Assembly: GCA_964399625.1 (NCBI GenBank)
Contig: CAYNSB010000036.1
Span: forward strand, 1 to 38,759
Direction of reading: 5' to 3'
Source of the DNA: CAYNSB01 sp964399625
Lineage (GTDB): Bacteria > Planctomycetota > Phycisphaerae > Phycisphaerales > UBA1924
Length of the DNA stretch: 38,759 nucleotides
Below are positions 1 to 7,585 of the stretch, in pieces. Below the pieces are notes generated by a model. The model was not told the origin of the DNA and did no database searches. It saw only the letters and a program-made list of their open reading frames with translations. How positions within the stretch are numbered: position 1 is the first letter of the stretch; the number at the start of each line of letters is the position of its first letter. The translations under genes were made by a program, and so were the position numbers.

Positions 1-2091
1 CGTGTTCCCCTGCACCTCGTGGTCGTACTGCCGGATGATCCAGTGCTTGGACGCGATCGAAGGATGCGAGAGGAGCGAGAGCAAAGACGAAGCAATGCCG
101 CTCCGAGGCGACGAAGTCTGCGTTGAGGCGCCCGCGTTCTTGCAAGATTCGTCTCGGTGCCCCGTCGTCCCTTCCTCCTTCGCGACCCACACCGCCTCCC
201 TCACCGGCTGCGGCAGACCATCGTGCAGGAACCGCGTGCTCAGTCGCCCCACCTCGTGCCCATGGAACTTCAGAACGATCTCCCGTGTCGGCGTGCCAAA
301 GGTCCCAAGGTCCGCCAGTTCGACGCTTTCCTCGCGGCAGATCCGGCGCAACGCGTCCAGGTTCTGCTCGGGCACCGCGAGCACCATCCGCTCCTGCGCC
401 TCGCTGATCCAAACCTCGGTGTACGTCAGACCCGCGTACTTCAGGGGCGCCCGATCCAGGTGCACCTCCGCGCCCAGCTCCGAGCCCATCTCGCCCACCG
501 CGGACGAGAACCCGCCCGCGCCGCAGTCCGTGATCGCGTGGAAGAGCGGCTCGCCGTCCGGACCCTCGTCGCGGGCCCGCAGGATCGCATCGAGCACGCG
601 CTTCTCCTCGATCGCGTTGCCGATCTGCACCGCGTGGCTGAACTCGTCCGCGTGCCCCTCCTCCAGCTCCGCCGAGGAGAACGTCGCCCCGTGGATGCCG
701 TCGCGCCCTGTGCGCCCGCCCAGCGCGATGATCCGGTCTCCCTCGCGCACGCGCCCCTTGATGAGGTGCCTGGGCATGAGCCCGACGCACCCGCAGAACA
801 CCAGCGGATTTCCGACGTAGCGATCGTCGAACGCGACCGCGCCGTTGACCGTGGGAATGCCCATGCGATTGCCGTAGTCGCGAACGCCCGCGACGACCTG
901 CTCGAGGACCCGGCGCGGGTGGATCGTGCCGGGCGGCAGCGTGCGACCCGTGGATCGCTCGCGATCGCCCCAGCCCGCGGGGGCCGCGACGCAGAACACA
1001 TCCGTGTTTGCGATCGGCTTGGCGGCGAGGCCCGTCCCGATCACATCGCGGATGCACCCGCCCGCGCCCGTCGCAGCACCGCCGTACGGCTCGAGCGCGC
1101 TGGGGTGGTTGTGCGTCTCGACCTTGATGCACACCGCGTGCGCGTCGTCGAACGCGATCACCCCTGCGTTGTCCTTGAAGACCGAGAGCGTCCAGTCCAC
1201 GCCATCGGCGATGAGCTCGTGCGTCGCCGCGGCAACGGTGGACTTGAGCAGATTGTCGATCGTCACCGATCCATCCGCCTCGATCGCGTGCCCGGGCCTG
1301 CCCGCCCACCGGATCGGGTCGCCATCCTCGCGTCCCTGTGCCGTCGCGCCCTGTCGCCGATACCGAATCCTGCTCTTGAGCGTCTTGTGCACGCAGTGCT
1401 CGGACCAGGTCTGCGCCAGCGTCTCGAGCTCGATGTCGGTGGGCTCGCGATCCAGGCGCCGATACTCGAGCTGGATCGCCCGCATCTCGTCGAGGCTGAG
1501 GAACAGGTGCGCCTCGCGCGAGAGCGTCACGAGCTGCGCATCGCTCAGATCCCGGAGCGGTATGTGCCGCAGGGCGAACCGCTGCTCGCGCCCGTGCGGC
1601 AGCGCCGCGGGGTGGAACGGCGCGCTGTGCACCGCGTGGACCACGGGGTTGGCGAGAAATCGCGAGGCGATCGCGCTCGCCTGCTCGCGCGTCGCGCCCG
1701 TGAGGTCGTACCGCTGGGCGGTGGAGACGGTCGCTCCGACGCCGACCAGGTCTCGGATCGCGTCCTGCACGGACTGAGCCGCGGGATCCATCACTCCCGG
1801 CAGCGGATGGACCTCAACGATCGCCGATCGCTCGCCCTGCGGCGCAGCGCCGATGAGGGATTCCTCGGTGACCGGGTCCGCGAGCAGGCGGGCCCGGACG
1901 CGCTCCAGCTGGGGCGACGTCAGTTCGGACTCGATCAGGTATACCCGCGCCGTGCGCACGCCTTCGAGGCGAAACCCGATGGATTCCGCCTGGCTCCGCA
2001 CGCTCTGGCCCCTCGGATCGTCGAGCCCGGTGCGTGTGCGAACCTCGATCCGATGGACGGCGGTGGACGGCGCGTTCGTGCTCTCGCTCAT
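1..2091 (-). CDS. purL: Phosphoribosylformylglycinamidine synthase, PurL with fused PurS-like N-terminus (3' end outside window)
   Basis: Converts FGAR, glutamine-derived ammonia and ATP to FGAM in cytosolic purine synthesis. 697 codons are visible and the frame runs off the left edge. Reading the minus strand, the family hallmark TWSEHC..HK lies near residue 228, followed by KVETHNHPSALEPYGGAATG, GIPTVNGAV, GGRTGRDGIHGA and ASKHWIIRQYDHEVQG. About 165 residues precede the usual small-PurL start and look like two successive PurS units: roughly 13-80 (LDDPRG, LLADPVTEE) and 92-165 (LPGVMDP, FLANPVV). No GATase domain is visible, so a separate PurQ is expected elsewhere. The ATG at 2091 has no Shine-Dalgarno; a TATTAT hexamer ends 11 bases upstream, so the leader may be nearly absent. 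It diverges from glycogen synthase. Confidence 0.95.
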   Translation of the reverse strand, partial: MSESTNAPSTAVHRIEVRTRTGLDDPRGQSVRSQAESIGFRLEGVRTARVYLIESELTSPQLERVRARLLADPVTEESLIGAAPQGERSAIVEVHPLPGVMDPAAQSVQDAIRDLVGVGATVSTAQRYDLTGATREQASAIASRFLANPVVHAVHSAPFHPAALPHGREQRFALRHIPLRDLSDAQLVTLSREAHLFLSLDEMRAIQLEYRRLDREPTDIELETLAQTWSEHCVHKTLKSRIRYRRQGATAQGREDGDPIRWAGRPGHAIEADGSVTIDNLLKSTVAAATHELIADGVDWTLSVFKDNAGVIAFDDAHAVCIKVETHNHPSALEPYGGAATGAGGCIRDVIGTGLAAKPIANTDVFCVAAPAGWGDRERSTGRTLPPGTIHPRRVLEQVVAGVRDYGNRMGIPTVNGAVAFDDRYVGNPLVFCGCVGLMPRHLIKGRVREGDRIIALGGRTGRDGIHGATFSSAELEEGHADEFSHAVQIGNAIEEKRVLDAILRARDEGPDGEPLFHAITDCGAGGFSSAVGEMGSELGAEVHLDRAPLKYAGLTYTEVWISEAQERMVLAVPEQNLDALRRICREESVELADLGTFGTPTREIVLKFHGHEVGRLSTRFLHDGLPQPVREAVWVAKEEGTTGHRDESCKNAGASTQTSSPRSGIASSLLSLLSHPSIASKHWIIRQYDHEVQGNT

Positions 2092-2099
2092 CGGCATGG

Positions 2100-2113
2100 G
2101 CGATAATATTCGC
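2100..2113. promoter_or_regulatory. Near-symmetric divergent -10 region between purL and glycogen synthase
   Basis: The segment GCGATAATATTCGC has inverted GCGA/TCGC flanks around an AT-rich core in otherwise very GC-rich DNA. On the minus strand it gives TATTAT (2108-2103), 11 bases before the purL ATG. On the plus strand it gives TAATAT (2104-2109), 55 bases before the glycogen synthase ATG. A second plus-strand candidate, TACATT at 2152-2157, ends 7 bases before that ATG. No convincing -35 is seen. Confidence 0.45.
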
Positions 2114-2164
2114 GCACGCCCTCGCCCCGAGCGCGACGCCCGTCGATTGACTACATTGGTGCGC

Positions 2165-4078
2165 ATGACGGACCGACCAGCAGGCCCAAGACCTCGACGA
2201 GTGACCGCCGACACGGGCGAGCGCGCGCCCGCGGGCGTCGTGCTCTTCGAGGCCTCGACCGAGGTGTGCAACCAGGTCGGCGGGATCTACCAGGTCATCC
2301 GCTCCAAGGCCGAGAGCATCGCCGAGCGCTGGGGCGACCGGTACGTCCTGCTCGGGCCGTACATCGAGGGCAAGGCGGCGCTCGAGTTCGAGCCCGTCAA
2401 GCCCAGCGGGTGGCTCGCCCGACTGATCGACGCGCTCGCCGAGGAGGGGCTCAAGGTCCACCACGGGCGATGGCTCATTCCCGGGAATCCCCGCACGCTC
2501 CTGATCGAGCACTGGCAGGGGCACGAGCGCCTCGCGCAGGCGAAGTACCGCCTGTGGAAGGACCACTTCATCGAGTCCCCCAAGGAAGACTGGTGGATCG
2601 ACGGGGCCGTGTCGTTCGGCGACGCGGTTCGGCGCCTCATCGAGAAGGCGGTGCACATCTGGGCAACATCGAGCGGCCCCAGGGGCGACGACAAGCACGA
2701 TAAGCCCTCGGGCGATCGTCGCGTGCTGCTCCACTGCCACGAGTGGCTCGGCGGGCTCGCCATGCCGATGCTGCGTCACCAGAAGACGCCCGTGGGCTGC
2801 ATCTTCACGACCCACGCCACGCTCCTGGGACGCTACCTCGCGAGCCACGACGACGGGCTCTACGACCATCTCCCCTGGCTCGATGGCGAGCGCGAGGCGG
2901 CGCGATTCAACGTCACGCCCCAGTTCCGCATGGAGAAGGCCTGCGCCCACTCGGCTCACGCCTTCACCGCGGTGAGCACGATCACCGGCGAGGAGTGCCA
3001 GCAGTTGCTCGCCAAGGGCCCGGACGTGATCACGCCCAACGGGCTGAACATCGCCCAGTACTACGCCGCCCACGAGATGCAGATGCGCCACGCCGAGTTC
3101 AAGGAGCGCATCCACCAGTTCGTCATGGGCCACTTCTTCCCGAGCTACTCCTTCGACCTCGACAAGACGATGTACTTCTTCACGAGCGGGCGGTACGAGC
3201 CGCGCAACAAGGGCTTCGATCTGTGCCTGGAGTCCATGGCCCGCCTCAACGCCGAGCTCCGCGCCGGCGCCGCCGAGCCGGGAACGACGGTCGTCTTCTT
3301 CATCGTCACCAACAAGGCGACGCGCACGATCAACCCGCTGGCGATGGAGAAGCGCGGCGTGCTCAACGAGCTGCAGCGCGTGTGCAAGGAGATCACCGAC
3401 GACCTGGGGCACCAGCTCTTCCGCGGCGCGGCCGCGGGGGAGCGGATCCATCTCGACGATTGCGTGGACGACTACTGGAAACTCCGCTACAAGCGCACCC
3501 AGTTCGCGTTCCGCTCCAACAAGCTCCCGATGGTGCTCACCCACATCCTCGAGGAAGAAACCCACGATCCGGTCCTCAACCAGATCAGGAATCTCGGGCT
3601 CCACAACCGGCCGGACGACCCCGTGAAGGTCGTGTACCACCCGGAGTTCATCAAGCCGGAGAACCCGCTCTGGGGCATGGAGTACGAGCAGTTCGTGCGC
3701 GGGTGCCACCTGGGCGTCTTTCCGAGCCTGTACGAGCCGTGGGGGTACACGCCCTTGGAATGCATGGCGTGCGGCGTGCCCGCGTTCACCAGCGATGTCG
3801 CGGGGTTCGGTCGCTACGTGCAGGACACGATCGTGGGTCACGAGGAGCTCGGCGTCGCGGTGATCGGGCGACGCGGGCGCTCGTACCACGATGCTGCGGC
3901 CGATATGACGCGCAAACTCGTCGCCTACTGCCAGCTCCGCCGGCGCGAGCGGATCGCCCTGCGGAACGCCGTCGAACGCAGCTCGTGGGAGTTCGACTGG
4001 GGACGCCTCGCGACGCACTACCACCGCGCGCACGATCTCGCGCTGGAGCGGATCAACGGGGAGCTCGCGCCCCGCTGA
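2165..4078 (+). CDS. Glycogen synthase, GT3 family (eukaryotic GYS type)
   Basis: Transfers glucose from UDP-glucose to the non-reducing end of alpha-1,4-glucan; cytosolic. 637 residues, against about 700-740 for animal and yeast enzymes. GT3 signatures in order: EVCNQVGGIYQVIRSKA near residue 39, HCHEWLGG, FTTHATLLGRYLA, a conserved ITPNGLNI, SGRYEPRNKGFD, and the catalytic E-x7-E in SLYEPWGYTPLE (E524 and E532). Near the C-terminus RRERIALRNAVER (593-605) matches the arginine-rich helix that binds glucose-6-phosphate in yeast and mammalian enzymes. The phosphorylated N- and C-terminal tails of the eukaryotic enzymes are absent. The ATG at 2165 is chosen because conserved sequence starts soon after; an in-frame GTG at 2159 is possible. 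It is distinct from the usual bacterial ADP-glucose GlgA (GT5). Confidence 0.93.
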   Translation: MTDRPAGPRPRRVTADTGERAPAGVVLFEASTEVCNQVGGIYQVIRSKAESIAERWGDRYVLLGPYIEGKAALEFEPVKPSGWLARLIDALAEEGLKVHHGRWLIPGNPRTLLIEHWQGHERLAQAKYRLWKDHFIESPKEDWWIDGAVSFGDAVRRLIEKAVHIWATSSGPRGDDKHDKPSGDRRVLLHCHEWLGGLAMPMLRHQKTPVGCIFTTHATLLGRYLASHDDGLYDHLPWLDGEREAARFNVTPQFRMEKACAHSAHAFTAVSTITGEECQQLLAKGPDVITPNGLNIAQYYAAHEMQMRHAEFKERIHQFVMGHFFPSYSFDLDKTMYFFTSGRYEPRNKGFDLCLESMARLNAELRAGAAEPGTTVVFFIVTNKATRTINPLAMEKRGVLNELQRVCKEITDDLGHQLFRGAAAGERIHLDDCVDDYWKLRYKRTQFAFRSNKLPMVLTHILEEETHDPVLNQIRNLGLHNRPDDPVKVVYHPEFIKPENPLWGMEYEQFVRGCHLGVFPSLYEPWGYTPLECMACGVPAFTSDVAGFGRYVQDTIVGHEELGVAVIGRRGRSYHDAAADMTRKLVAYCQLRRRERIALRNAVERSSWEFDWGRLATHYHRAHDLALERINGELAPR

Positions 4079-4079
4079 G

Positions 4080-4091
4080 CCGGACGTCCGG
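4080..4091. repeat. 12-bp perfect palindrome between convergent stop codons
   Basis: CCGGACGTCCGG fills almost the whole space between the TGA of glycogen synthase (ending 4078) and the stop of the convergent dehydrogenase (starting 4092). As RNA it could form only a 4-bp stem with a 4-base loop on either strand and has no T tract, so it is at best a weak bidirectional terminator. Confidence 0.4.
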
Positions 4092-5153
4092 TCACACCAC
4101 GCGATTGGGCGGCTCGGCGCCGCAAGCGACGGCGAACGCGTTGTCCGCGGCCATGGTCGTCATCATCGCCCGGTACCGCATCGCGCCCGAGCCCACGTGC
4201 GGCGAGAGCACGCACCGATCCGCGGCCAACCCGCTCAGGAGTCCCGGGTGCACGATCGGCTCCCGCTCGAACACATCGAGCCCCGCGCCCCAGATCGCCC
4301 CAGCCTCGAGCGCCCTCGCCAGCGCCCCCTCGTCGACGATCGGCCCGCGCGACGTGTTCACCAGGATCGCGTCCCGCTTCATCCACGCCAGCTCGCGCGC
4401 GCCGATCAGACCTCGCGTCTCGCTCGTCAGGGGCGTGTGAAGGCTCACCACGTCCGCCTCGCGGAGCCCCTCCTCGAGGGCGACGCGGCGTGCCGCCAGA
4501 GGCGCCAGCTCAAAGTCCCAGTGGCGCGACCGCGCGACGTACAGAACGCGCATGCCCCAGCCCATCGAGCGCAGTGCGACCGCGCGACCGATCCGTCCCG
4601 CGCCCACGATGAGCAGCGTCCGCCCGGTCAGATCCTGCCCGAGGAACTCGTCGGGGCTGAGCGGACCCCTCGCCCCGAACTCGGGCGAGCGGGCGAATCG
4701 CTCGATCACGTTGAGGCGTCGCGCCGCCGCCAGGATGAGCGTCCACGCCATGTCCGCGGTTCCTTCGGTCACCACATCGGGCGTGTTGGTCACGATCAAC
4801 CCGCGCCGCCGGCACTCCGCCAGATCGATGTTGTCGGTGCCTACCGCGTAGTTGCACAACCCGCGAAGTTGCGGCCCCGCGGCATCCAGGAGCGCGCCGT
4901 CCACACGCTCCGACACCCACGTCACGATGGCGTGCGCCCCGCGCACGAACTCGCACAGCCGAGGCCTCCCCATCGCCAGCGTGTCGTCGTGCATCTTCAC
5001 CGCGCACGCCCGGGACCCCGAAGCGGGCGTGAACGTGCCGTGAAGTCTCCGGCACACCGCGATGAGCGGGGCATCCTCACCGCCGCCGCCCTTGGGGTGC
5101 AGTGGGGGGGTGGTTCCTTCCTGCGGCGTGCGAGACGAACCGGCAGCGCTCAT
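4092..5153 (-). CDS. D-isomer-specific 2-hydroxyacid dehydrogenase (glyoxylate/hydroxypyruvate reductase or PGDH type)
   Basis: NAD(P)-dependent oxidoreductase of 353 residues acting on a D-2-hydroxyacid. A Rossmann motif GAGRIG lies at 184-189. The catalytic triad is visible: Arg269 in LVNTSRGPIVDEGAL, Glu298 in DVFEREP and His319 in LSPHVG. The protein lacks the ACT/ASB C-terminal extension of regulated phosphoglycerate dehydrogenases, so the substrate could be 3-phosphoglycerate, glyoxylate or hydroxypyruvate; sequence alone does not decide. The N-terminal 27 residues are low-complexity and the true start could be later, for example an in-frame GTG near codon 33. However, TAGGGT (5165-5160) lies exactly 6 bases before the ATG at 5153, fitting a leaderless start there. 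serC is about 11 kb away and not linked. Confidence 0.88.
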   Translation of the reverse strand: MSAAGSSRTPQEGTTPPLHPKGGGGEDAPLIAVCRRLHGTFTPASGSRACAVKMHDDTLAMGRPRLCEFVRGAHAIVTWVSERVDGALLDAAGPQLRGLCNYAVGTDNIDLAECRRRGLIVTNTPDVVTEGTADMAWTLILAAARRLNVIERFARSPEFGARGPLSPDEFLGQDLTGRTLLIVGAGRIGRAVALRSMGWGMRVLYVARSRHWDFELAPLAARRVALEEGLREADVVSLHTPLTSETRGLIGARELAWMKRDAILVNTSRGPIVDEGALARALEAGAIWGAGLDVFEREPIVHPGLLSGLAADRCVLSPHVGSGAMRYRAMMTTMAADNAFAVACGAEPPNRVV

Positions 5154-5156
5154 GCC

Positions 5157-5167
5157 GATACCCTATC
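5157..5167. promoter_or_regulatory. Symmetric bidirectional -10 element (GATACCCTATC)
   Basis: The perfect inverted repeat GATA-CCC-TATC gives a TANNNT hexamer on both strands: TACCCT (5159-5164, plus) and TAGGGT (5165-5160, minus). The minus hexamer lies 6 bases from the ATG at 5153; the plus hexamer lies 29 bases from the TTG at 5194. Both genes would then be transcribed from one overlapping site. Confidence 0.5.
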
Positions 5168-5193
5168 ACACGCGGGAGCACCGAGAGAGCGCC

Positions 5194-6009
5194 TTGAGAC
5201 TCGTCGCCTGGAATCTGCGTCATGGCGGGGGCACACGCCACATGCCCGCGATCGCCCTCGCGCTCCTCGAGCATCGCGCGGACATCGTCATCCTTTCCGA
5301 GTGGCGACGGCGCACGGGCGGGCAGATCGCGGGCGTCCTTCACGACCACGGGCTCACGCACCAGGCCCACACGGACCCGGGCGATGGCGTGAACGGCGTG
5401 CTCGTCGCGTCGCGCTGGGACGTCCGAATTCGCCCGTGCTCGTCCGATCTCCCGGGGCAGGCCGCACGCCGGGCGCGTGCGCTCAGGTATCTCGAGGCGG
5501 AACTCCCGGAGTTGCCGCTGACCATCGCGGCGGCGCACGTGCCCTGCGAGGGTCCGGGGCGCCTGGCGGTGCTCTCGGCGATGGTCGACACCGCCCGGCG
5601 CCACGCGGAGGGAGCGTGCGTGCTCATGGGCGATTTCAACGCCTGGCGCGGCGAGGCGGATTCGAGCGGGCAGGTCTTCGGTGTGGATCGCCCGTCGGGC
5701 GAGCTGGGGTTGGGGCGCTTGGCGGCCCTGGGCTATGTGGATGCCTGGCGCATGAAGCACCGGGAATCCCGAGAATTCACGTGGTTCGGGCACGATGGCG
5801 CGGGCTTTCGCATCGATCATGCGCACGTCTCGCGTTCGCTTTCCGATCGCGTTCAATCCTGCGAGTTCTCGCATTTTGAGCGGGAAACAGGCATTTCCGA
5901 TCACTCCATGCTCCTGCTGGATGTGGATATCTCACCCGCGGGTCCGACGCTCGGCGCGACCACCACCAACAAAATCACCGAAAAAACCGGGGAAAAGTGG
6001 GTTGGTTGA
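5194..6009 (+). CDS. Endonuclease/exonuclease/phosphatase (EEP) superfamily protein
   Basis: Metal-dependent phosphodiester or phosphomonoester hydrolase fold of 271 residues; substrate unknown. Family landmarks are LRLVAWNLRHGG at the N-terminus, an acidic ILSEWRR, the metal/nucleophile motif MGDFNAW, then RIDHAHVS and a C-terminal SDHSMLLLDVD. I prefer TTG at 5194 as the start: it gives the typical EEP beginning, is preceded by a GAGAGAG purine run about 5 bases away, and avoids overlap with the divergent gene. The in-frame ATG at 5152 overlaps the start codon of that divergent gene within a single CATG and would add 14 poorly conserved residues. No signal peptide or membrane segment is seen. 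Confidence 0.82.
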   Translation: MRLVAWNLRHGGGTRHMPAIALALLEHRADIVILSEWRRRTGGQIAGVLHDHGLTHQAHTDPGDGVNGVLVASRWDVRIRPCSSDLPGQAARRARALRYLEAELPELPLTIAAAHVPCEGPGRLAVLSAMVDTARRHAEGACVLMGDFNAWRGEADSSGQVFGVDRPSGELGLGRLAALGYVDAWRMKHRESREFTWFGHDGAGFRIDHAHVSRSLSDRVQSCEFSHFERETGISDHSMLLLDVDISPAGPTLGATTTNKITEKTGEKWVG

Positions 6010-6010
6010 C

Positions 6011-6039
6011 TTGCTCACGCCGATCGCGGTGGTTACAAC
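6011..6039 (+). promoter_or_regulatory. Candidate sigma-70-like promoter for the HU-like gene
   Basis: TTGCTC (6011-6016) and TACAAC (6034-6039) are separated by 17 bases, just after the stop of the upstream gene and 54 bases before the ATG at 6094. TTGACT at 6006-6011 overlaps but would need a 22-base spacer. Neither hexamer is a strong match. Confidence 0.3.
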
Positions 6040-6093
6040 ACCCGCGTTTCCCCCGGTAAGACCCGGGTGGACGGAACCTTTGGAGACCCAGAA

Positions 6094-6471
6094 ATGGCGA
6101 AGAAAGCGACGAGCAAGAAGTCGGCACCCGCACCCAAGCCCGCGAAACTTACCCCCTCGGGCAAGCAACGCACCAAGGGCGAGATCTTCCGCCTGATCGC
6201 CGAGCACAACGGGCTGCAGCGCAAGCAGGTCGCCGGCGTGTTCGACACGATGCAGCGGATCATGTCCGTCGACCTGGCCAAGCCCAGCAAGGACAAGCCC
6301 AAGATCTTCGTGGTCCCCGGCCTCATGAAGGTCCAGGCGACCTACAAGCCCCCGCAGCCCGAGCGTCAGGGCAAGAACCCCTTCACGGGCGAGACGATCA
6401 CGATCAAGGCCAAGCCCGCCTCGACCAAGATCCGCATCCGTCCGCTCAAGCAGCTCAAGGCGATGGTCTGA
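6094..6471 (+). CDS. HU/IHF-family DNA-binding protein with lysine/proline-rich N-terminal arm
   Basis: Nucleoid-associated protein of 125 residues. Residues 1-25 are a basic, Ala/Pro/Lys-rich arm (KKATSKKSAPAPKPAK) absent from E. coli HU. From about residue 30 the HU fold follows: KGEIFRLIAEHNGLQRKQV (helical dimer part), FVVPGLMKV, then the DNA-arm hallmark NPFTGETITIKAKPA and KIRIRPLKQLKAMV at the C-terminus. The start at 6094 is supported by GGAG at 6082-6085. It is a single-gene unit with a candidate promoter upstream and a strong hairpin after it. HU-like proteins with basic tails are known in several high-GC phyla; the arm probably adds nonspecific DNA contacts (inference). Confidence 0.9.
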   Translation: MAKKATSKKSAPAPKPAKLTPSGKQRTKGEIFRLIAEHNGLQRKQVAGVFDTMQRIMSVDLAKPSKDKPKIFVVPGLMKVQATYKPPQPERQGKNPFTGETITIKAKPASTKIRIRPLKQLKAMV

Positions 6472-6519
6472 TCGAACCGCGCGCGCTCAGGCGCGACGCA
6501 GCTCACGTATCAATGGCCG

Positions 6520-6543
6520 CGGCCGTCCCTTTCGGGGCGGCCG
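6520..6543 (+). terminator. Rho-independent-type hairpin after the HU-like gene
   Basis: CGGCCGTCCC (6520-6529), loop TTTC, then GGGGCGGCCG (6534-6543) form a 10-bp stem with one G-T wobble, followed by a T-rich TTGGTCGTTTTC. It sits 48 bases after the stop at 6471. The convergent gene ends at 6609, so the hairpin may serve both directions, although the minus strand has no T tract. Confidence 0.75.
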
Positions 6544-6608
6544 TTGGTCGTTTTCGGTCAAGCCCCGCCGGGGCGCGGCGGAGTTGGCGCCCCGACGGAG
6601 TGGTCAGG

Positions 6609-7541
6609 TCAGCGAGTCGGCCGTGCTGAGAGGAGCCCCAGGCCCATCACCAGCGCCAGCGTGCCCGGCGCGGGCACCACGGTGAGGAACGCCGGCAGGG
6701 CAACGCCCGAGCTCGCGTTCGCAAGATCACCAAGAAACGCCCCCGTCGTGCCGTCGAAATGCGCCACGCGGTTGTCCCCCGAGGACGCGACGTAGATCGA
6801 TCCGTCGGGCGCGATCGCCATCCCGATGGGGACGCTCAGGTTGCTCGAGATGAGCGCGCCCAGCGAAGCGCCGCTGGTCGCGTTGAATCGCAGCACCGCG
6901 TTGGCGCCCTCGCTCGTCACCAGCAGCTCGCTTCCGCGGAAGATCAGCACCCGCGGCCGCAGCACGCTCGCGAAGAACCCCATGAAAGCGCCCGTCGCCC
7001 CGTTGATCTTCACGATGCGATTGTTGTTGTACGACGGGACGTACAGATTCCCGTCCGGGCCGAAGATCATCCCATTGTCCGCGCCGTTGAGTTGCGTGAT
7101 CGGCGGCGCTGAGAACGTCCCCAGCGGCGCGCCCGTCGTGCGGTCGAACTTCTTGATCGTGTTGGTGCTGAACGACGCGACGTACAGGTTGCCGTCCGGG
7201 CCCCAGTCGAGCCCCGTGGGCGAGAACACGCCGCCGCTCGCCACGAACGTGTCCACGTATCCGCCGCTGATCGGGTTGTAGCGCTTGACCTCGTCCGTTC
7301 CCTCGCTCGTCACATAGAGCAGGCCGTCCGGCCCGACGCGGGCGCACAGCGGACTGGCGAGCCCTGAGCCTGCGCCCAAGGTGCCCGTGTGCGCGCCGCT
7401 GCCCAGGTCGTATCGCTCGATGAGGCTCGTCGAAAAGTTGGAAACCAGCAGGTCCGCCGCCCGAGCCGGGCCCATCGCCTGCGTCTGAAGGAGCAGCACC
7501 GCCACTCCGAGGAACATCCGTCGCATCGATCGCACAATCAT
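6609..7541 (-). CDS. Secreted NHL/SMP-30-like beta-propeller protein with PEP-CTERM-type sorting tail
   Basis: 310 residues. A signal peptide (MIVRSMRRMFLGVAVLLLQ, cleavage after PARA) is followed by repeated propeller blades with recurring WGPDGNLYVASF, FGPDGNLYVPSY and IAPDGSIYVASS-like strands, typical of NHL or streptogramin-lyase-like folds. The C-terminus VPAPGTLALVMGLGLLSARPTR is a PEP-CTERM variant: a PAPG motif, a membrane helix and a basic end, recognised by exosortase/EpsH systems. An enzymatic role is not evident, and surface binding or structure is more likely. The start at 7541 rather than the upstream open frame is chosen from the signal peptide and GGGAG 5 bases upstream. It lies 44 bases downstream of the TrmB-type regulator and is probably co-transcribed with it. 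Confidence 0.85.
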   Translation of the reverse strand: MIVRSMRRMFLGVAVLLLQTQAMGPARAADLLVSNFSTSLIERYDLGSGAHTGTLGAGSGLASPLCARVGPDGLLYVTSEGTDEVKRYNPISGGYVDTFVASGGVFSPTGLDWGPDGNLYVASFSTNTIKKFDRTTGAPLGTFSAPPITQLNGADNGMIFGPDGNLYVPSYNNNRIVKINGATGAFMGFFASVLRPRVLIFRGSELLVTSEGANAVLRFNATSGASLGALISSNLSVPIGMAIAPDGSIYVASSGDNRVAHFDGTTGAFLGDLANASSGVALPAFLTVVPAPGTLALVMGLGLLSARPTR

Positions 7542-7585
7542 GGAATCTCCCTCGCAGCCGCCGCCCGCGCCGCCACGCGAGCGGA

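Noticed and set aside
157..2106. Long plus-strand open frame (649 codons) opposite purL
   Set aside because: Arg/Ala/Pro-rich translation with no family signal; purL on the other strand is unmistakable. GC-rich codon use opens antisense frames.
1814..4033. Long minus-strand open frame opposite glycogen synthase
   Set aside because: Composition typical of an antisense shadow; the plus-strand frame holds all GT3 motifs.
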